The notes below the pieces were generated by a model. The model had not been told where the DNA came from. It saw nothing but the letters and a program-made list of their open reading frames with translations, and did no database searches. This document shows positions 29,784 through 39,700 of a stretch of 64,000 nucleotides of DNA, piece by piece. Source of the DNA: Pelagophyceae sp. CCMP2097 (Eukaryota; Sar; Pelagophyceae); the NCBI GenBank assembly GCA_026770575.1, contig MU657168.1:322841-386840 (forward strand), given 5' to 3'. Numbering within the stretch: position 1 is the first letter of the stretch; each line of letters opens with the position of its first letter. The position numbers and the translations under genes were made by a program.

Positions 29784-32738
29784 ATGTCGCGCAAGGCCAA
29801 GGTGAGCGATGTTGAAAAGGAGGCCTGGGGCCGCATCCGCCTGCGCGTCGTCGCCGGCGCATACGGCCCGCTCAAGCCGGGCCCCGGCGCCTTCGACGGC
29901 GCCATCGTCATCCTCGCAGACGACTTGGGAGAAGGAGGCGGCGGGCCCGCTGGGTTGCTGCGCTACGCGGACGTCGCGCGCAAGCTAGTCCTTTCAGACG
30001 ACGACGACTGGCGCGGCGCGCGCACGCTCGTCGTCGTCGACCTCGAGGCTTTGCGCCGCGAGATCGAGGCCGGCGGCGGCGACCCGGGCCGGTCGACCAA
30101 GGCGGCGGCTTCCGACGAGGGCAAACGCAGCTGGGCTTCGGTGCTCGATTCCGAGGGCGCGAAGCGGAAAGATCTGGGCAAGCTCGTCGGTAAGCCTGTG
30201 GCCAAAGCGTTGGTCAAGCTCATGATGGCCTCTTCGCGCATGACTTTGGTCGCATCGGAACATCTCGCGCCGCTGGCTTTGAAGCTCGCGACGACGCCCG
30301 ACGCCCACGCCGTGGGCGTCAACATCGAACGCCTCGTTTTAATAGAGCCGCTTTTGAAGCCGACGGCGGTCACCGCTCTCCTCGCGCCGACGCAAAAGCC
30401 CGCAAACGGCGCTTTATGCACCCGCGTCGACGTCGTCTATGCCGACGAAGCGGCGCGGGATCGGCGCGGGGCCATGGTGAGAGCGTGTTTCGCAAAAGGC
30501 CTCGACTGCGTGGCGCCGGAATACCAAGGCGACGCCGTCATATCGGCTTTGTCGACGGTGGCCTTTGACATTTTGCCGACGGCCGAGGCGCTCGAGGCGC
30601 CGGACGGCCGCGGGCGTACGCTTTGGTTCGCGGAGCTGTCCGTCGAAGCGTCAAAGTACACCAAGCAGCCCGAGCAGGCTTCGAGCGACGTCACCGACGA
30701 CGTCCGCGCCGCGTTGAACGACGTCGCTCGCTTCAAGCACGGCGGCGCGGTTGCCGTGCGCGACGCCGACGACGCCGGCGAGGCGCGCATCGGGGCGCTC
30801 ATCCTCCGCGGCAACCGCATCATCCTCGCGCGGTGCACGCGCGAGGCCAAGCGCTGGGCCGGCCTCAGGCTGCCCGCATTGCCCGCCGTGGAAGGCGAGG
30901 GCCTTTTGGACCAGGCGCGGCGGGCCATCGAGGCGGACTTGGAGATTGACGTCGCGGATCAGCTCCACCAGCTGGCGCTCTTATCAAAAGTGCCGCATCT
31001 GGCTTTATATCGCCCGGGCGGCGGCATTACTACCGTCGTCTTCTTCCAGGCCGTCGAGTCGCCGCCGCCGGGGCCTTTGGAGGACGCGGACCTGTCCGAT
31101 GACGAAGACCATTATGATTGGTATACGTTAAAGCGCGCCCTCGACCGCGTCGATGACGCCACCGCGCGGACTTTGAAGACGGCGGCGTTCGCGCTCGACG
31201 CCGCGCGCGCCGCGGGGTTTATCGAGGCGCGCTGGGGCGGCGTCTTCGGCCAGGAGATCGTCGACCGCCAATGCGCGCCCGCGTGCGAAGACGCATCGCA
31301 CGGCCACGGCGCGCACGACCACGGCGCGCACGGCGCGCACGCTGACGAGGTGCAGAACTTCGACTTGACGGCCATGCAGCTCGTCGCGGCGGCCAAGGCA
31401 TCTTCCAAACGCGAGTCTCCGCTGCCCGTGACGGTCCTTTCCGGCTTTTTGGGCGCGGGCAAGACGACGCTGCTGGCGCACGTCTTGGCCAACCGCGTGG
31501 GGCTGAAGGTGGCCGTCATCGTCAACGACATGGGCGACGTCAACGTCGATGCAGCCCTGCTCCGCGCCGGCGGCGAAAAAGTCGTCCGCGCGGGCGAGGC
31601 CATGGTCGAACTCACAAACGGCTGCATCTGCTGCACGCTGCGCGAGGACCTGCTCACCACGCTCGCTGCGCTGGCAGCCGACGACCGGAACTTTGACTAC
31701 GTGCTCATCGAGAGCTCGGGCATCTCGGAGCCTCTACCCGTCGCGGAGACGTTCACGTTCGTCGACGAATCAACGGGAGCGTCCCTCGGCGACGTGGCCC
31801 GCTTAGACACACTCGTTTCGGTCGTCGACTGCTCCCGCTTCGAGGCCGAGCTGGCCAGCCTCGAGACTTTGGAGGACCGCAAATGGGCCGCCGCGGAGGG
31901 CGACGAGCGCACGATTGCGCACCTGCTCGTCGAACAGGTAGAGTTCGCAAACGTCATCATCCTGAACAAGTGCGACCTCGTAGAGACGCGCGAGCTCGCC
32001 TCGCTGAAGCAGCTCGTCCGAACTTTGAACCCGGCAGCGGTGATCGTCGAGGCCACAAGAGGCGCCGTCGACCCCGTTTCGGTTCTAGGCACGGGCCTCT
32101 ACTCGCTCCAAAACGCCGAGGCGCACCCGCAGTGGCTCGCCGAGGCGCGCCACGGCGAGCACACGCCCGAATCTGTCGAGTACGGGGTCACGGGTTTTAC
32201 GTTTAAAGCGCGGCGGCCGTTCCACGCCACGCGGCTCCGCGACGCGCTGGACCGCACGCAGCGCACGGCGACGCCCCGAGTTTCAGGGGCGGCGGCGGCG
32301 GACGACGCGCTCGCGCAGATCGTGCGCAGCAAGGGCGTCGTCTACCTGGCGACGCCCGGCGGCCGCGAGCGGCAGGGCGCGCTGTCGCTCGCGGGCCGCG
32401 TCGGCGCCGTCACACCGGGGTCCACGTGGTGGGCAAGCGTCGAAGAGTCTTTGTGGCCGCCGGGCCTGCGCGAGGCTATTGCGCCGTTGTGGGATCCAAG
32501 GCACGGCGAGCGGCAATCCGAATTTGTGGTCATCGGCGTCCACATGGACGAGGCCGCCGTGCGCTCACAGCTCGAGGCGTGCCTTCTTACCGACGCAGAG
32601 GACGCCCTCCCCGCCGAAAGCTGGGCCTGGGGAGACCCTTTTGCAACCGAGTGGGCGAGACTCCTCGCGCTCGCGGCAGAGGAACACGACCACGGCGCAG
32701 GCGACCACGACGACAACGAGCACAGCCACGCCCAATAA
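29784..32738 (+). CDS. COG0523 (CobW/ZNG1) GTPase with Nudix-like and extra N-terminal modules
   Basis: Single exon, 984 residues from MSRKAKVSDVEKEAWG. Residues ~545-980 are a COG0523 G3E GTPase, the family of zinc metallochaperones: P-loop SGFLGAGKTTLL, metal-binding NGCICCTLRED, ESSGISEPLPVAETF, NKCDLV, and the CobW_C domain opening YGVTGFTFKARRPFHATRL. His-rich stretches sit just before the GTPase (HGHGAHDHGAHGAHAD) and at the C-terminus (HDHGAGDHDDNEHSH), fitting metal delivery. Residues ~325-440 (AVRDADDAGEARIGALILRG to LALYRPGGGITTVVFFQ) resemble a Nudix fold; the usual Nudix-box residues are not obvious, so it may bind rather than hydrolyse. Residues 1-310 form another alpha/beta module of unknown type. 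Confidence 0.85.
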   Translation: MSRKAKVSDVEKEAWGRIRLRVVAGAYGPLKPGPGAFDGAIVILADDLGEGGGGPAGLLRYADVARKLVLSDDDDWRGARTLVVVDLEALRREIEAGGGDPGRSTKAAASDEGKRSWASVLDSEGAKRKDLGKLVGKPVAKALVKLMMASSRMTLVASEHLAPLALKLATTPDAHAVGVNIERLVLIEPLLKPTAVTALLAPTQKPANGALCTRVDVVYADEAARDRRGAMVRACFAKGLDCVAPEYQGDAVISALSTVAFDILPTAEALEAPDGRGRTLWFAELSVEASKYTKQPEQASSDVTDDVRAALNDVARFKHGGAVAVRDADDAGEARIGALILRGNRIILARCTREAKRWAGLRLPALPAVEGEGLLDQARRAIEADLEIDVADQLHQLALLSKVPHLALYRPGGGITTVVFFQAVESPPPGPLEDADLSDDEDHYDWYTLKRALDRVDDATARTLKTAAFALDAARAAGFIEARWGGVFGQEIVDRQCAPACEDASHGHGAHDHGAHGAHADEVQNFDLTAMQLVAAAKASSKRESPLPVTVLSGFLGAGKTTLLAHVLANRVGLKVAVIVNDMGDVNVDAALLRAGGEKVVRAGEAMVELTNGCICCTLREDLLTTLAALAADDRNFDYVLIESSGISEPLPVAETFTFVDESTGASLGDVARLDTLVSVVDCSRFEAELASLETLEDRKWAAAEGDERTIAHLLVEQVEFANVIILNKCDLVETRELASLKQLVRTLNPAAVIVEATRGAVDPVSVLGTGLYSLQNAEAHPQWLAEARHGEHTPESVEYGVTGFTFKARRPFHATRLRDALDRTQRTATPRVSGAAAADDALAQIVRSKGVVYLATPGGRERQGALSLAGRVGAVTPGSTWWASVEESLWPPGLREAIAPLWDPRHGERQSEFVVIGVHMDEAAVRSQLEACLLTDAEDALPAESWAWGDPFATEWARLLALAAEEHDHGAGDHDDNEHSHAQ

Positions 32739-33073
32739 TCTTACATGGCCGAGGGGACTGAGCGAGACGAGGGCGTGCTCCGGAGCCGCTGGCGCCCGAG
32801 CACCGAGCGCCCCGACCGCCTCGGGGTGGAAGAAGTGGGCTCGGTTGAATAAGGGACCTGAAGGGAAATGGCCATGGATGCGAGCGGTGGAAGCAAGTGA
32901 CAAGAAGGGACCCTGAATGGAAATGGCTCGAATGTCACAGTTTTAAATGATTTGATAAAGTCGCAAAACAGGGTTAACGACGCTTTTCGGGTTCTCGAGA
33001 AGGACGGCGCTGCCAGTGGGACTTCTGAGGCAGCCGGCGCGCGTCCGTATCCCGGCGCACGCCGGTGGCCGAG
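32739..33073. other. Spacer between CobW and the disordered-protein gene
   Basis: No conserved frame. A near-direct repeat occurs at about 32850-32930: 'aagggacc(t)gaa.ggaaatgg' appears twice. It probably holds a 3' end and a promoter. Confidence 0.4.
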
Positions 33074-34735
33074 ATGCCGCGGCGCCCGGAGGCGCGGCCC
33101 GCGGGCCTCGACGGCACCGGTGTCACGGGCACGCACGTCGCCTCTTCGGGGACGCGCGCCGCCGTGCGGCCGGCTTCGGCCGCCGCGGGCGGCCTCGCCG
33201 CGCTCGTGGTCAATTCGCCCGTCGGGTCGATGCGCACGATCAAGCTGCGGCCCGCCGCTTCGGCGCGCGTCCCGAAGACGGGCGCGGGCGCCGACTACGA
33301 CGTCGAAGAGTTCCGCTGCGTCTCCGTGAAGACGCTGCAGCGTCGCTGCGACTCGGCCCGGAGCCTCGTCTCGCTCGAGACGATGCACCCCGATTCCGTG
33401 GCCCCGCCGTTTCAGACACCGGCGGCACACGCGCAGGGCAAGGCGTCGAAGCCGCCCCGCTACAGCCTCGAGCGGTGCGCCGCCTCGGCGCGGGAGCCGC
33501 CGCCGAGCCCGGCCCGAGACGCGCCGCGCACGCCGCCGCTCTTCCGCGTCACCGTCGCGCCGCCACAGCCCCGCGCTAATGCGGCGACCGCGGCGGAGGA
33601 GCTGGTGCTGGCGCGGCGGCCGTCGACGTCGTCGTCGGTGCTGGCGCGGCGGCCGTCGACGTCGTCGGCGTCGACGGCCGCCGCCGCGGAGTCCGAGCCC
33701 TTTGTGCCGTGCTGCGAGCCCCGCTGCCCGCGCGAGGCGACGCTGTGGTCGCCGTTGGAGCGGAGGCCTTACTGCGTCGTCTGCTGGAACGCCGGCATGC
33801 ACCACACCGCCACGGCCGTCGCCGGCGCCGGCGAAAACGATACCACCGGTGAAGGCGCGGCGTCGCACGCGTCCGCGCGCGCGGCGCCCCCGCGCGTGGC
33901 GCCGCGGCCGCCGTCGCCCGTCGCGGCGCCGCCGCGCGTGGCGATTCGGCCGCCGTCGCCCGTCGGCTTCGCCACGCGGCCGAGCTCTGCGACTGAGTTT
34001 TGGGGCGCCGACGCGCCGTCGAGCCCCGTCACTGTCGTGGGCATGGACGGTTGGCGGCCGGGTGGAGACTTTTCAAGGCCGGGCACCGCCGACGACTTTG
34101 CGTCGGGCGGCGCCGTCGACTTCGCGCCGCAGGGCGACGACGACGACTACGCACGGCCGCGCAACGGCTCGCGCGGACGCGCGGCGACGGCGGCGGCGCC
34201 GGCCGCGCGCACGGTGCGGCTCTTTACTGGCAGAACTTACCTCGCCGACGGGTCGTTCTCGAGCTTCGTCGACGCGCAGCAGGCGGCGCAGGCGCGCTTT
34301 TTGCGGCCGCGCGCGCAAACGTCTTCGGCGCCGCAGCTGCGCAACCGGCGTGACGCAGACGCTCTACGGCCCTCCACGGCCGCCGCGGCGCTCGGCGCGC
34401 GGCCGGGGGCGGTGCTGCGCGGCGCGGCGCGCGGGCTGCGGCCGGCGCCGCGGTCGGTGCCGCGGCCGGCGTCGCGCGCCGCGACCGCGGCCGCCGCGCC
34501 CGTGCGGCTCCTCGCCGGCCACGGCGTCGAGGGCGCCTTCCGGCCCGGCGAGTTTACGCGCGCCGCGCGCGGCTACACCAAGGAGCTCCGTGTGCCCGCC
34601 GACGCGCACGGCGCCGCGCGTGCGCCCGGCGCGGTTCAGACCGTGGCGAGCATCCGCGGCCTCGCCGTCGTCGTCAACCCGGAGTTCAAGCCGCACTTCG
34701 AGGAAGACTCGGACGCACGTCGAGGAACGTTATAA
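33074..34735 (+). CDS. Large disordered protein with one Cys-rich motif
   Basis: Open frame of 553 codons from ATG 33074 (MPRRPEARPAG); the frame is open a little further upstream without an ATG. Mostly low complexity, rich in Ala, Arg, Pro, Ser, with short repeats: LARRPSTSSSVLARRPSTSS, and APPRVAPRPPSPV then APPRVAIRPPSPV. One ordered-looking insert, PCCEPRCPREATLW to YCVVCWNAGMHH, has five Cys and two His and could bind zinc. Segments VRLFTGRTYLADGSFSSFVD and a conserved-looking end (GLAVVVNPEFKPHFEEDSD) argue for real coding. No family recognised. Confidence 0.5.
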   Translation: MPRRPEARPAGLDGTGVTGTHVASSGTRAAVRPASAAAGGLAALVVNSPVGSMRTIKLRPAASARVPKTGAGADYDVEEFRCVSVKTLQRRCDSARSLVSLETMHPDSVAPPFQTPAAHAQGKASKPPRYSLERCAASAREPPPSPARDAPRTPPLFRVTVAPPQPRANAATAAEELVLARRPSTSSSVLARRPSTSSASTAAAAESEPFVPCCEPRCPREATLWSPLERRPYCVVCWNAGMHHTATAVAGAGENDTTGEGAASHASARAAPPRVAPRPPSPVAAPPRVAIRPPSPVGFATRPSSATEFWGADAPSSPVTVVGMDGWRPGGDFSRPGTADDFASGGAVDFAPQGDDDDYARPRNGSRGRAATAAAPAARTVRLFTGRTYLADGSFSSFVDAQQAAQARFLRPRAQTSSAPQLRNRRDADALRPSTAAAALGARPGAVLRGAARGLRPAPRSVPRPASRAATAAAAPVRLLAGHGVEGAFRPGEFTRAARGYTKELRVPADAHGAARAPGAVQTVASIRGLAVVVNPEFKPHFEEDSDARRGTL

Positions 34736-34867
34736 ACGCCTCATCTCTTTCCGAGAGGGCCTCGCCTCGCAACAGACTGCCCCGGCGCGGCGCCGACCAG
34801 TCCGGACTAGTCCCCCTCCGCGGCCGACCCCCCCCACTTTGAGAGTTGTACTACGCCGCCGGCCGTG

Positions 34868-35003
34868 CAGTGATAAGGAGCCGTGAGGGGGGCTTGAAAT
34901 CCTTCTATACCGTAGGACCGCGCCCTCGTCGGACACGCTCCCTCCGCCAGGTATACTCGGCGTCTCTTTTCTACGGAAACATAAGGAGGACTCCTTATCA
35001 CTG
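34868..35003. mobile_element. 136-bp inverted-repeat (MITE-like) element
   Basis: CAGTGATAAGGAG at 34868-34880 is matched exactly in reverse complement by CTCCTTATCACTG at 34991-35003. The 110-bp interior encodes nothing recognisable. Size and perfect 13-bp terminal inverted repeats fit a miniature inverted-repeat transposable element. No clear target-site duplication was found in the immediate flanks, so the call is tentative. Confidence 0.45.
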
Positions 35004-35041
35004 CTCGTCGACGCCTTGCTCTGCCCCGCCCTGCTCCGCTC

Positions 35042-35092
35042 GTCCACGACAAGCGTCGATACGTGAATATCCTTCCCCCCCGCCTGAGTCCG
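35042..35092 (-). repeat. Inverted third copy of the GAATATTCACGT repeat
   Basis: The complement reads gggggggaaGGATATTCACGTATCGACGC followed by ttgtcgtggacgagc, nearly identical to the copy at 29478-29515, including the 'gtcgtggacgagc' flank seen at 29451. It begins about 40 bp after the inverted-repeat element. Confidence 0.65.
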
Positions 35093-35218
35093 CACGAGCG
35101 TCGCCGAATCTTGGCGAAGAGCTTGCTCATCACGGGCAAACGTGACCTCTTGCTGCGGCTCGACGCGAGCCCCCCCCCAAGCGTGTGGCAGGTGATCCCC
35201 GTGCCAGCGTTTGAGGTC

Positions 35219-36721
35219 ATGTCGCTCAAGCTGCGGCTGGCGGCGGCAGTGGCGGCGGGGGCCTGCCTCGCCGCCGGCGTCGGCGCTGCTTTCCTCGTCG
35301 CCGCGGGTCGGCGACGGCGCGCCGCGGACGCCGCCGCCGCCGCGCGGAACGCCGCCGAAACCGCGCGGGGAACTGCCGTGCGGGACGCCGCCGAAAACGC
35401 GCCGGCGCCGGTGGTGCGCGTCTGCCTGGCGTGCGGCAAGCGCGCGAGCCGGCTGCTGCGCTGCGCGCAGTGCCAGTCTGTCCACTTCTGCGACCGCGAC
35501 TGCCAGATCGCCGCCTTCCGCGCGGGCCACAAGGGCGCAGCCTGCGTAAAACCGGACGCACGCGCCGCCTTCGACGGCCTCGTCGCCGACGCCAACGAGC
35601 GTTTCGCCACGTCTCGGCCCACAGAGTGCGTGCCACAACTGCCCCACGCAGACCGAGTTTTCGTGTGCGCCACGGCAGGCGGCGCGTAGGCTGCGCGTCG
35701 CCGCGGGCCTGTACCGCGAGGCTGCGGCAGCGGCGCCGTCGGTGGACCGCTTCTCGGCGATGAAACGCATGGAGGCTCACTCGCATCTCCGCCTCCTCGA
35801 TCACGCGGCGGCGGCGGCCGCCGCGCGCGACAGCCTCGACGTCGCGCTGCGCGACCCACAGCGCGACGATGCCTCAAAGAACTTTGCGTCCGCCGTCGTC
35901 GAGGCGCTCTCCTGCCTCGGATGCATCGCGCTCAGCGCGGCGCAGGATGCCCCGGACGCTTTAGCGCTCGAGGCGCTCGCCAAAGCCGCCAAAGCCGCGG
36001 GCATCGAGGGCGTCGAGGAACGCGAAAAAGAGGGGCCCGTGGCGGCGGCGGTGGCTTTCTTTGAGCACGCGCTCACCCTCTGCTCCAAGAAGACGGCGGC
36101 GACGCGCGCCGAGGCGACAGTGCGCGGCAACCTCTCGCGCGCCTACGAGCGCCTCAACCGCATCGACGCCGCCCTCGACGAGCAGAACGCCGCCGTCAAG
36201 ATCCGACGTACGAAAGACGCCCCGCCCCGGCCTTTCCCCACGCTCGTCGCATAGGCGCGCTCCTCGCGACGCGCGACCCGATGGAATCGCACCGCGCCCT
36301 CGCCGGCGCTCTGTGCAACCTTGGGGGCCTCTTCCGGCGCGCGGGCGAGGAAGCGAACGCGCAGACGTGCCTCGAGGAGGGCCTTGCGATTTCGCGCAAG
36401 GCGGGCGACGTGGTCACGGAGCGGGCCATCCTGACCAACCTCGTCAACAGCGCCGAGGACGCCGGAACCGTGTCTTCGCACGCTGCCGCGCTCGCCGACG
36501 TCCTGAAAAGCGCGGGCCGCCGCGTCGACGACGCGTGCGGCGTCTGCCTCGAGGCGCTGCTGCGGCAGGGCCCCAACGGCACTACGGTGAGCGACCGCGA
36601 CACGACAGCCCTGGGCTGCGGCCACATCTTCCACAAGCAGTGCGTTTCGTCCTGGCTCCGCGACCATGGCACGTGCCCGACGTGCAAGCGCCCCGCCGAC
36701 CGGGATACGCTTACCTTCTGA
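35219..36721 (+). CDS. MYND-TPR-RING membrane protein, probable E3 ligase
   Basis: Three exons, 35219 to about 35629, 35679-36207 and 36255-36721, give about 468 residues. An N-terminal hydrophobic segment (LAAAVAAGACLAAGVGAAFL) anchors it. Residues ~65-105 form a MYND zinc finger: CLACGKR, CAQCQSVHFC, C-x3-C and HKGAAC. The middle is helical with TPR-like units (AYERLNRIDAALDEQNAAVK; GALCNLGGLFRRAGEEANAQ). The C-terminus is a RING-H2 finger: CGVCLEALL, then CGHIFHKQCVSSWL and CPTCK. MYND domains bind Pro-rich partners and RING-H2 recruits ubiquitin-conjugating enzymes, so a membrane E3 ligase is likely. The first donor (GTGCCA) is less certain than the second (GTACGA). Converges on the next gene, 73 bp apart. 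Confidence 0.75.
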
Positions 36722-39700
36722 GCATCGTATCATGGTTGCATTGTATGATGGTTGCTGCGTCTTACGGGGAGCGGAGGGGTTTGGGGTGGCGGCGTTAGCA
36801 GTTTGCGGGGACGAGGAGCATGGCGAGGCCCGCCACGGTGAGCATTGCGATTTCGATTTGGACGAAGGGCGTTGCCCTGCCTGCCTTGTTGATCGTCGCG
36901 GAGACCGGGGTGCCCGGCAGCGTGGCGTTAAAGTGCATGTCGCACAGTCTCGCGGCGCGGAAGAGCAAGTACGCCGCGTGGCCCGTCGAATTTGCGACGA
37001 GGCCGCGGCCCAACGGCACGAGCCAAGACGCGAGCCAGGCCGAGAAAGGCGACGCGCCGAGGCCCGCGGCGCACGCGTCGGCGCCCGCGGCCTGTGCGAG
37101 GACGGCGGCGATTGCCACGGGCTGGAAGAAGGCGACGCAGCAGTAGTAGCGGAGCCAGCCGATTGCGAGGAAGAAGTTTTGCGGCGGTTTGTGCAGCACG
37201 ACGTCCAACCACTCCATGGCGTGGCCAGAGATGGAGACGCAGCGCCAGGCAGTGACGAACACCGCCACGGTCAAGTTCGGCAGGCGGACGAAGGAAGCGA
37301 GGTGGTGCGCGACGGCGGTGATTGTGAGGAGTGCTAAATGCTGCGCGTCCAGCGCCCCGGTGCCTGTCGTCTTGCGCTGGATGCGGCCAATCTGCCCACA
37401 CTGCGTCACCACCAGCACGGCCGCCAAGCTCGTCAAATGCCGCAAAACGGCGGGGACCCCGGGCGCAAAGCGGGCCATGAAAAGCGCGAAGAGGCCCACC
37501 GCCTCTGCCGCGTACGACCGGAAGATGTACACGTTCAGCTTGGCCTTTGGGACATGAGCGTCGACAAACGCTTTCGCACCGTCCGTCGTCCCCACGGCGC
37601 CGAGGACGGCGGCGAAGAGAACAAAGGGCCAGAGCACCGGCTCGCCTTTGCGGCTCATGAGCAACTCGCGCGCCGCCGCCGAGAATAAAGCGTGCGAGAA
37701 GAGCATGACAACGAGGATCGTCTCCTGCGCGGTCAGCACCACGCCTGCAAGCCACACCGTCGACGGCCGCGGCACGCGCACTTTTACCACTGGCGGCTTA
37801 AACTCAAGAGTGGGCGCCAAGGCGGCCGCGGCGGCGACGGCAGCAGCGGCGCACGCGACGGCAATGGCGGCGTCGTCGGACGCCGTGGCCGCACGCGGAC
37901 GTACGTCGGGCAAGGCGTCTTCGTCGGCCGCAGCGGCGGCGGCCGCCGCGGTGGCGTCGTCGCGCGCGGCGTCGGTGCGCTCGGGCGCCTCTTCGGGGGC
38001 TTTGGACGCCGCGCAGACGGCGTGCTCCGGTGAAACGCAGTCGCTCGCCGCCGCGGGGGCGCCGTCGGCCGGCGGGGTCACGGGCCGCGGGCGCTTGTCG
38101 TCAGCTGCCGGCGCCCTCTTGACGGCGCCGAGCTCGCCGCGCGCGCCAGAGGCCCCGCCTTGCCGCCAGGCCCGGTAGTCGCCGCGGAACTCGCCTACGA
38201 GGCGATGGTATACCCGCGCCCTGCATCGCCCCCGCGCACGGCGGCCCGCCTTCCCAGGGTCCGGGTTTTCGGAACATTTTTGGGCGCGGCGGCTCGCCGA
38301 GTCTTCGCTCGAGCTCCTGCGGGTCGAGGCAGTGCTCTCGACGGCATACGGGGCATCTGGCGAGGTCGTGCGCGGCGCAGCGGGCTAAGCAGGGCGCGCA
38401 GAACGCGTGTCCGCAGCCCAAGCGGACGACGCGGCCGGGCCGCGCGCCGCCGCCAAAGTCGCAGAGGCAGACGGCGCACGTCTCCGGCGCGCCGCCGCCG
38501 CCGCGCTTCACCGTGAAGCGGCCGAGCTTGGCCACGCTCCCCGCGCCGTCGACGACGCCGTCCGCAGAGCTCGACCGATGGCTCGCCGTCCCGCTCGGGC
38601 TGCCGCTGCCGCTAAAGGAACGCGTGCGCCGGTGCAACGCCGACGACGCCGGGCCGGACGACGCCGCGACAAGCATCGCGCCGCAGGGTCGGGGCAAAAA
38701 GAAGGTCCCAACTTTCTTTGCCTCGGAAGGTTGAGCTCCGAGATTCTTTATGGGTTTTCCCAGGGTTCGACACCGTGACGTGGTCGACATATTCCTATAT
38801 TTTTCCGCCGCCGATTACAATTGTTCAGGACCCGAAGGGTCCTTGCCGTTTATTCAACGTCAGTTTACGGCAAGGGCCCTTCGGGTCCTTTGATTGAAGG
38901 ATTACCAGGGGCAATTATGTCTGTCTGTCTGTCTGTCTGTCTGTCCGTTTGTCCGTCTCCGGGTCCATCCGTGAGGTTCCACCTTTGGGAAGAAAAAACA
39001 GCAACTCGGCCGATTTAGCGATTGGTGGTTGATGCGATCGCTAAAATTGGGAGTTGAGGTCGAGCAGGAGCCTCATTGGAATCATCATAGAAGAAGTTTT
39101 TGGTCACAGGTTCGAATCTGGTCGGCCGCAAAAAAAAGAAAAAATAAATAGCTCAATAAGAAATAAAATAATAAAAATAAAGATAAGGAGGATTTGAAAG
39201 TTCAGCGATTAGTTAAATAATTTCAATTATTTACGTGGGCATTGCAATGGGATTTGGCTGTATCCTTCGGGTCCTCCGTGTGCCTCCGGCGCGCTCTTGT
39301 AATAGCCGGTGTCTCCTGTCCGGATATCCGCCGGCCGGAGGCTCCAAGGAACTTGACTTCAGGTGAGGGTCGCCGCCCGCGCGGGCCCGCGGCTTATAGC
39401 GCGTTTGATGGCGCGTGGTCGGCTTCTCTATATATACATGCCGAGTAGCGGCGGGGCTGCGCTTCTATATATACATGCCTTTGCAGCTGCGGTGGGCGGT
39501 GGGCCTCAGGCGAGCTTGGCGCGGAGGATCGGCGTAAGGTATTCAGCGAGCTCCAGAGCGTCCACGGCGACCTGGATCGTGGCCACGCCGTCGGGCACTT
39601 TGCCCGCAACGAACGCCTCCGCGCAGCGCTCCTTCAAAGCGGCGTAGTGCGGTTCCTGCGCGAGCAAATACGTGATCCAAGTCGGGTGCGCCGCGCGCCG

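Larger units (their letters stand above)
34736..35218. other. Repeat-rich spacer before the MYND-RING gene
   Basis: Short open frames exist but none looks conserved. The interval holds the inverted-repeat element and the inverted copy of the GAATATTCACGT repeat listed separately, plus homopolymer C runs at about 34821 and 35172. Confidence 0.5.
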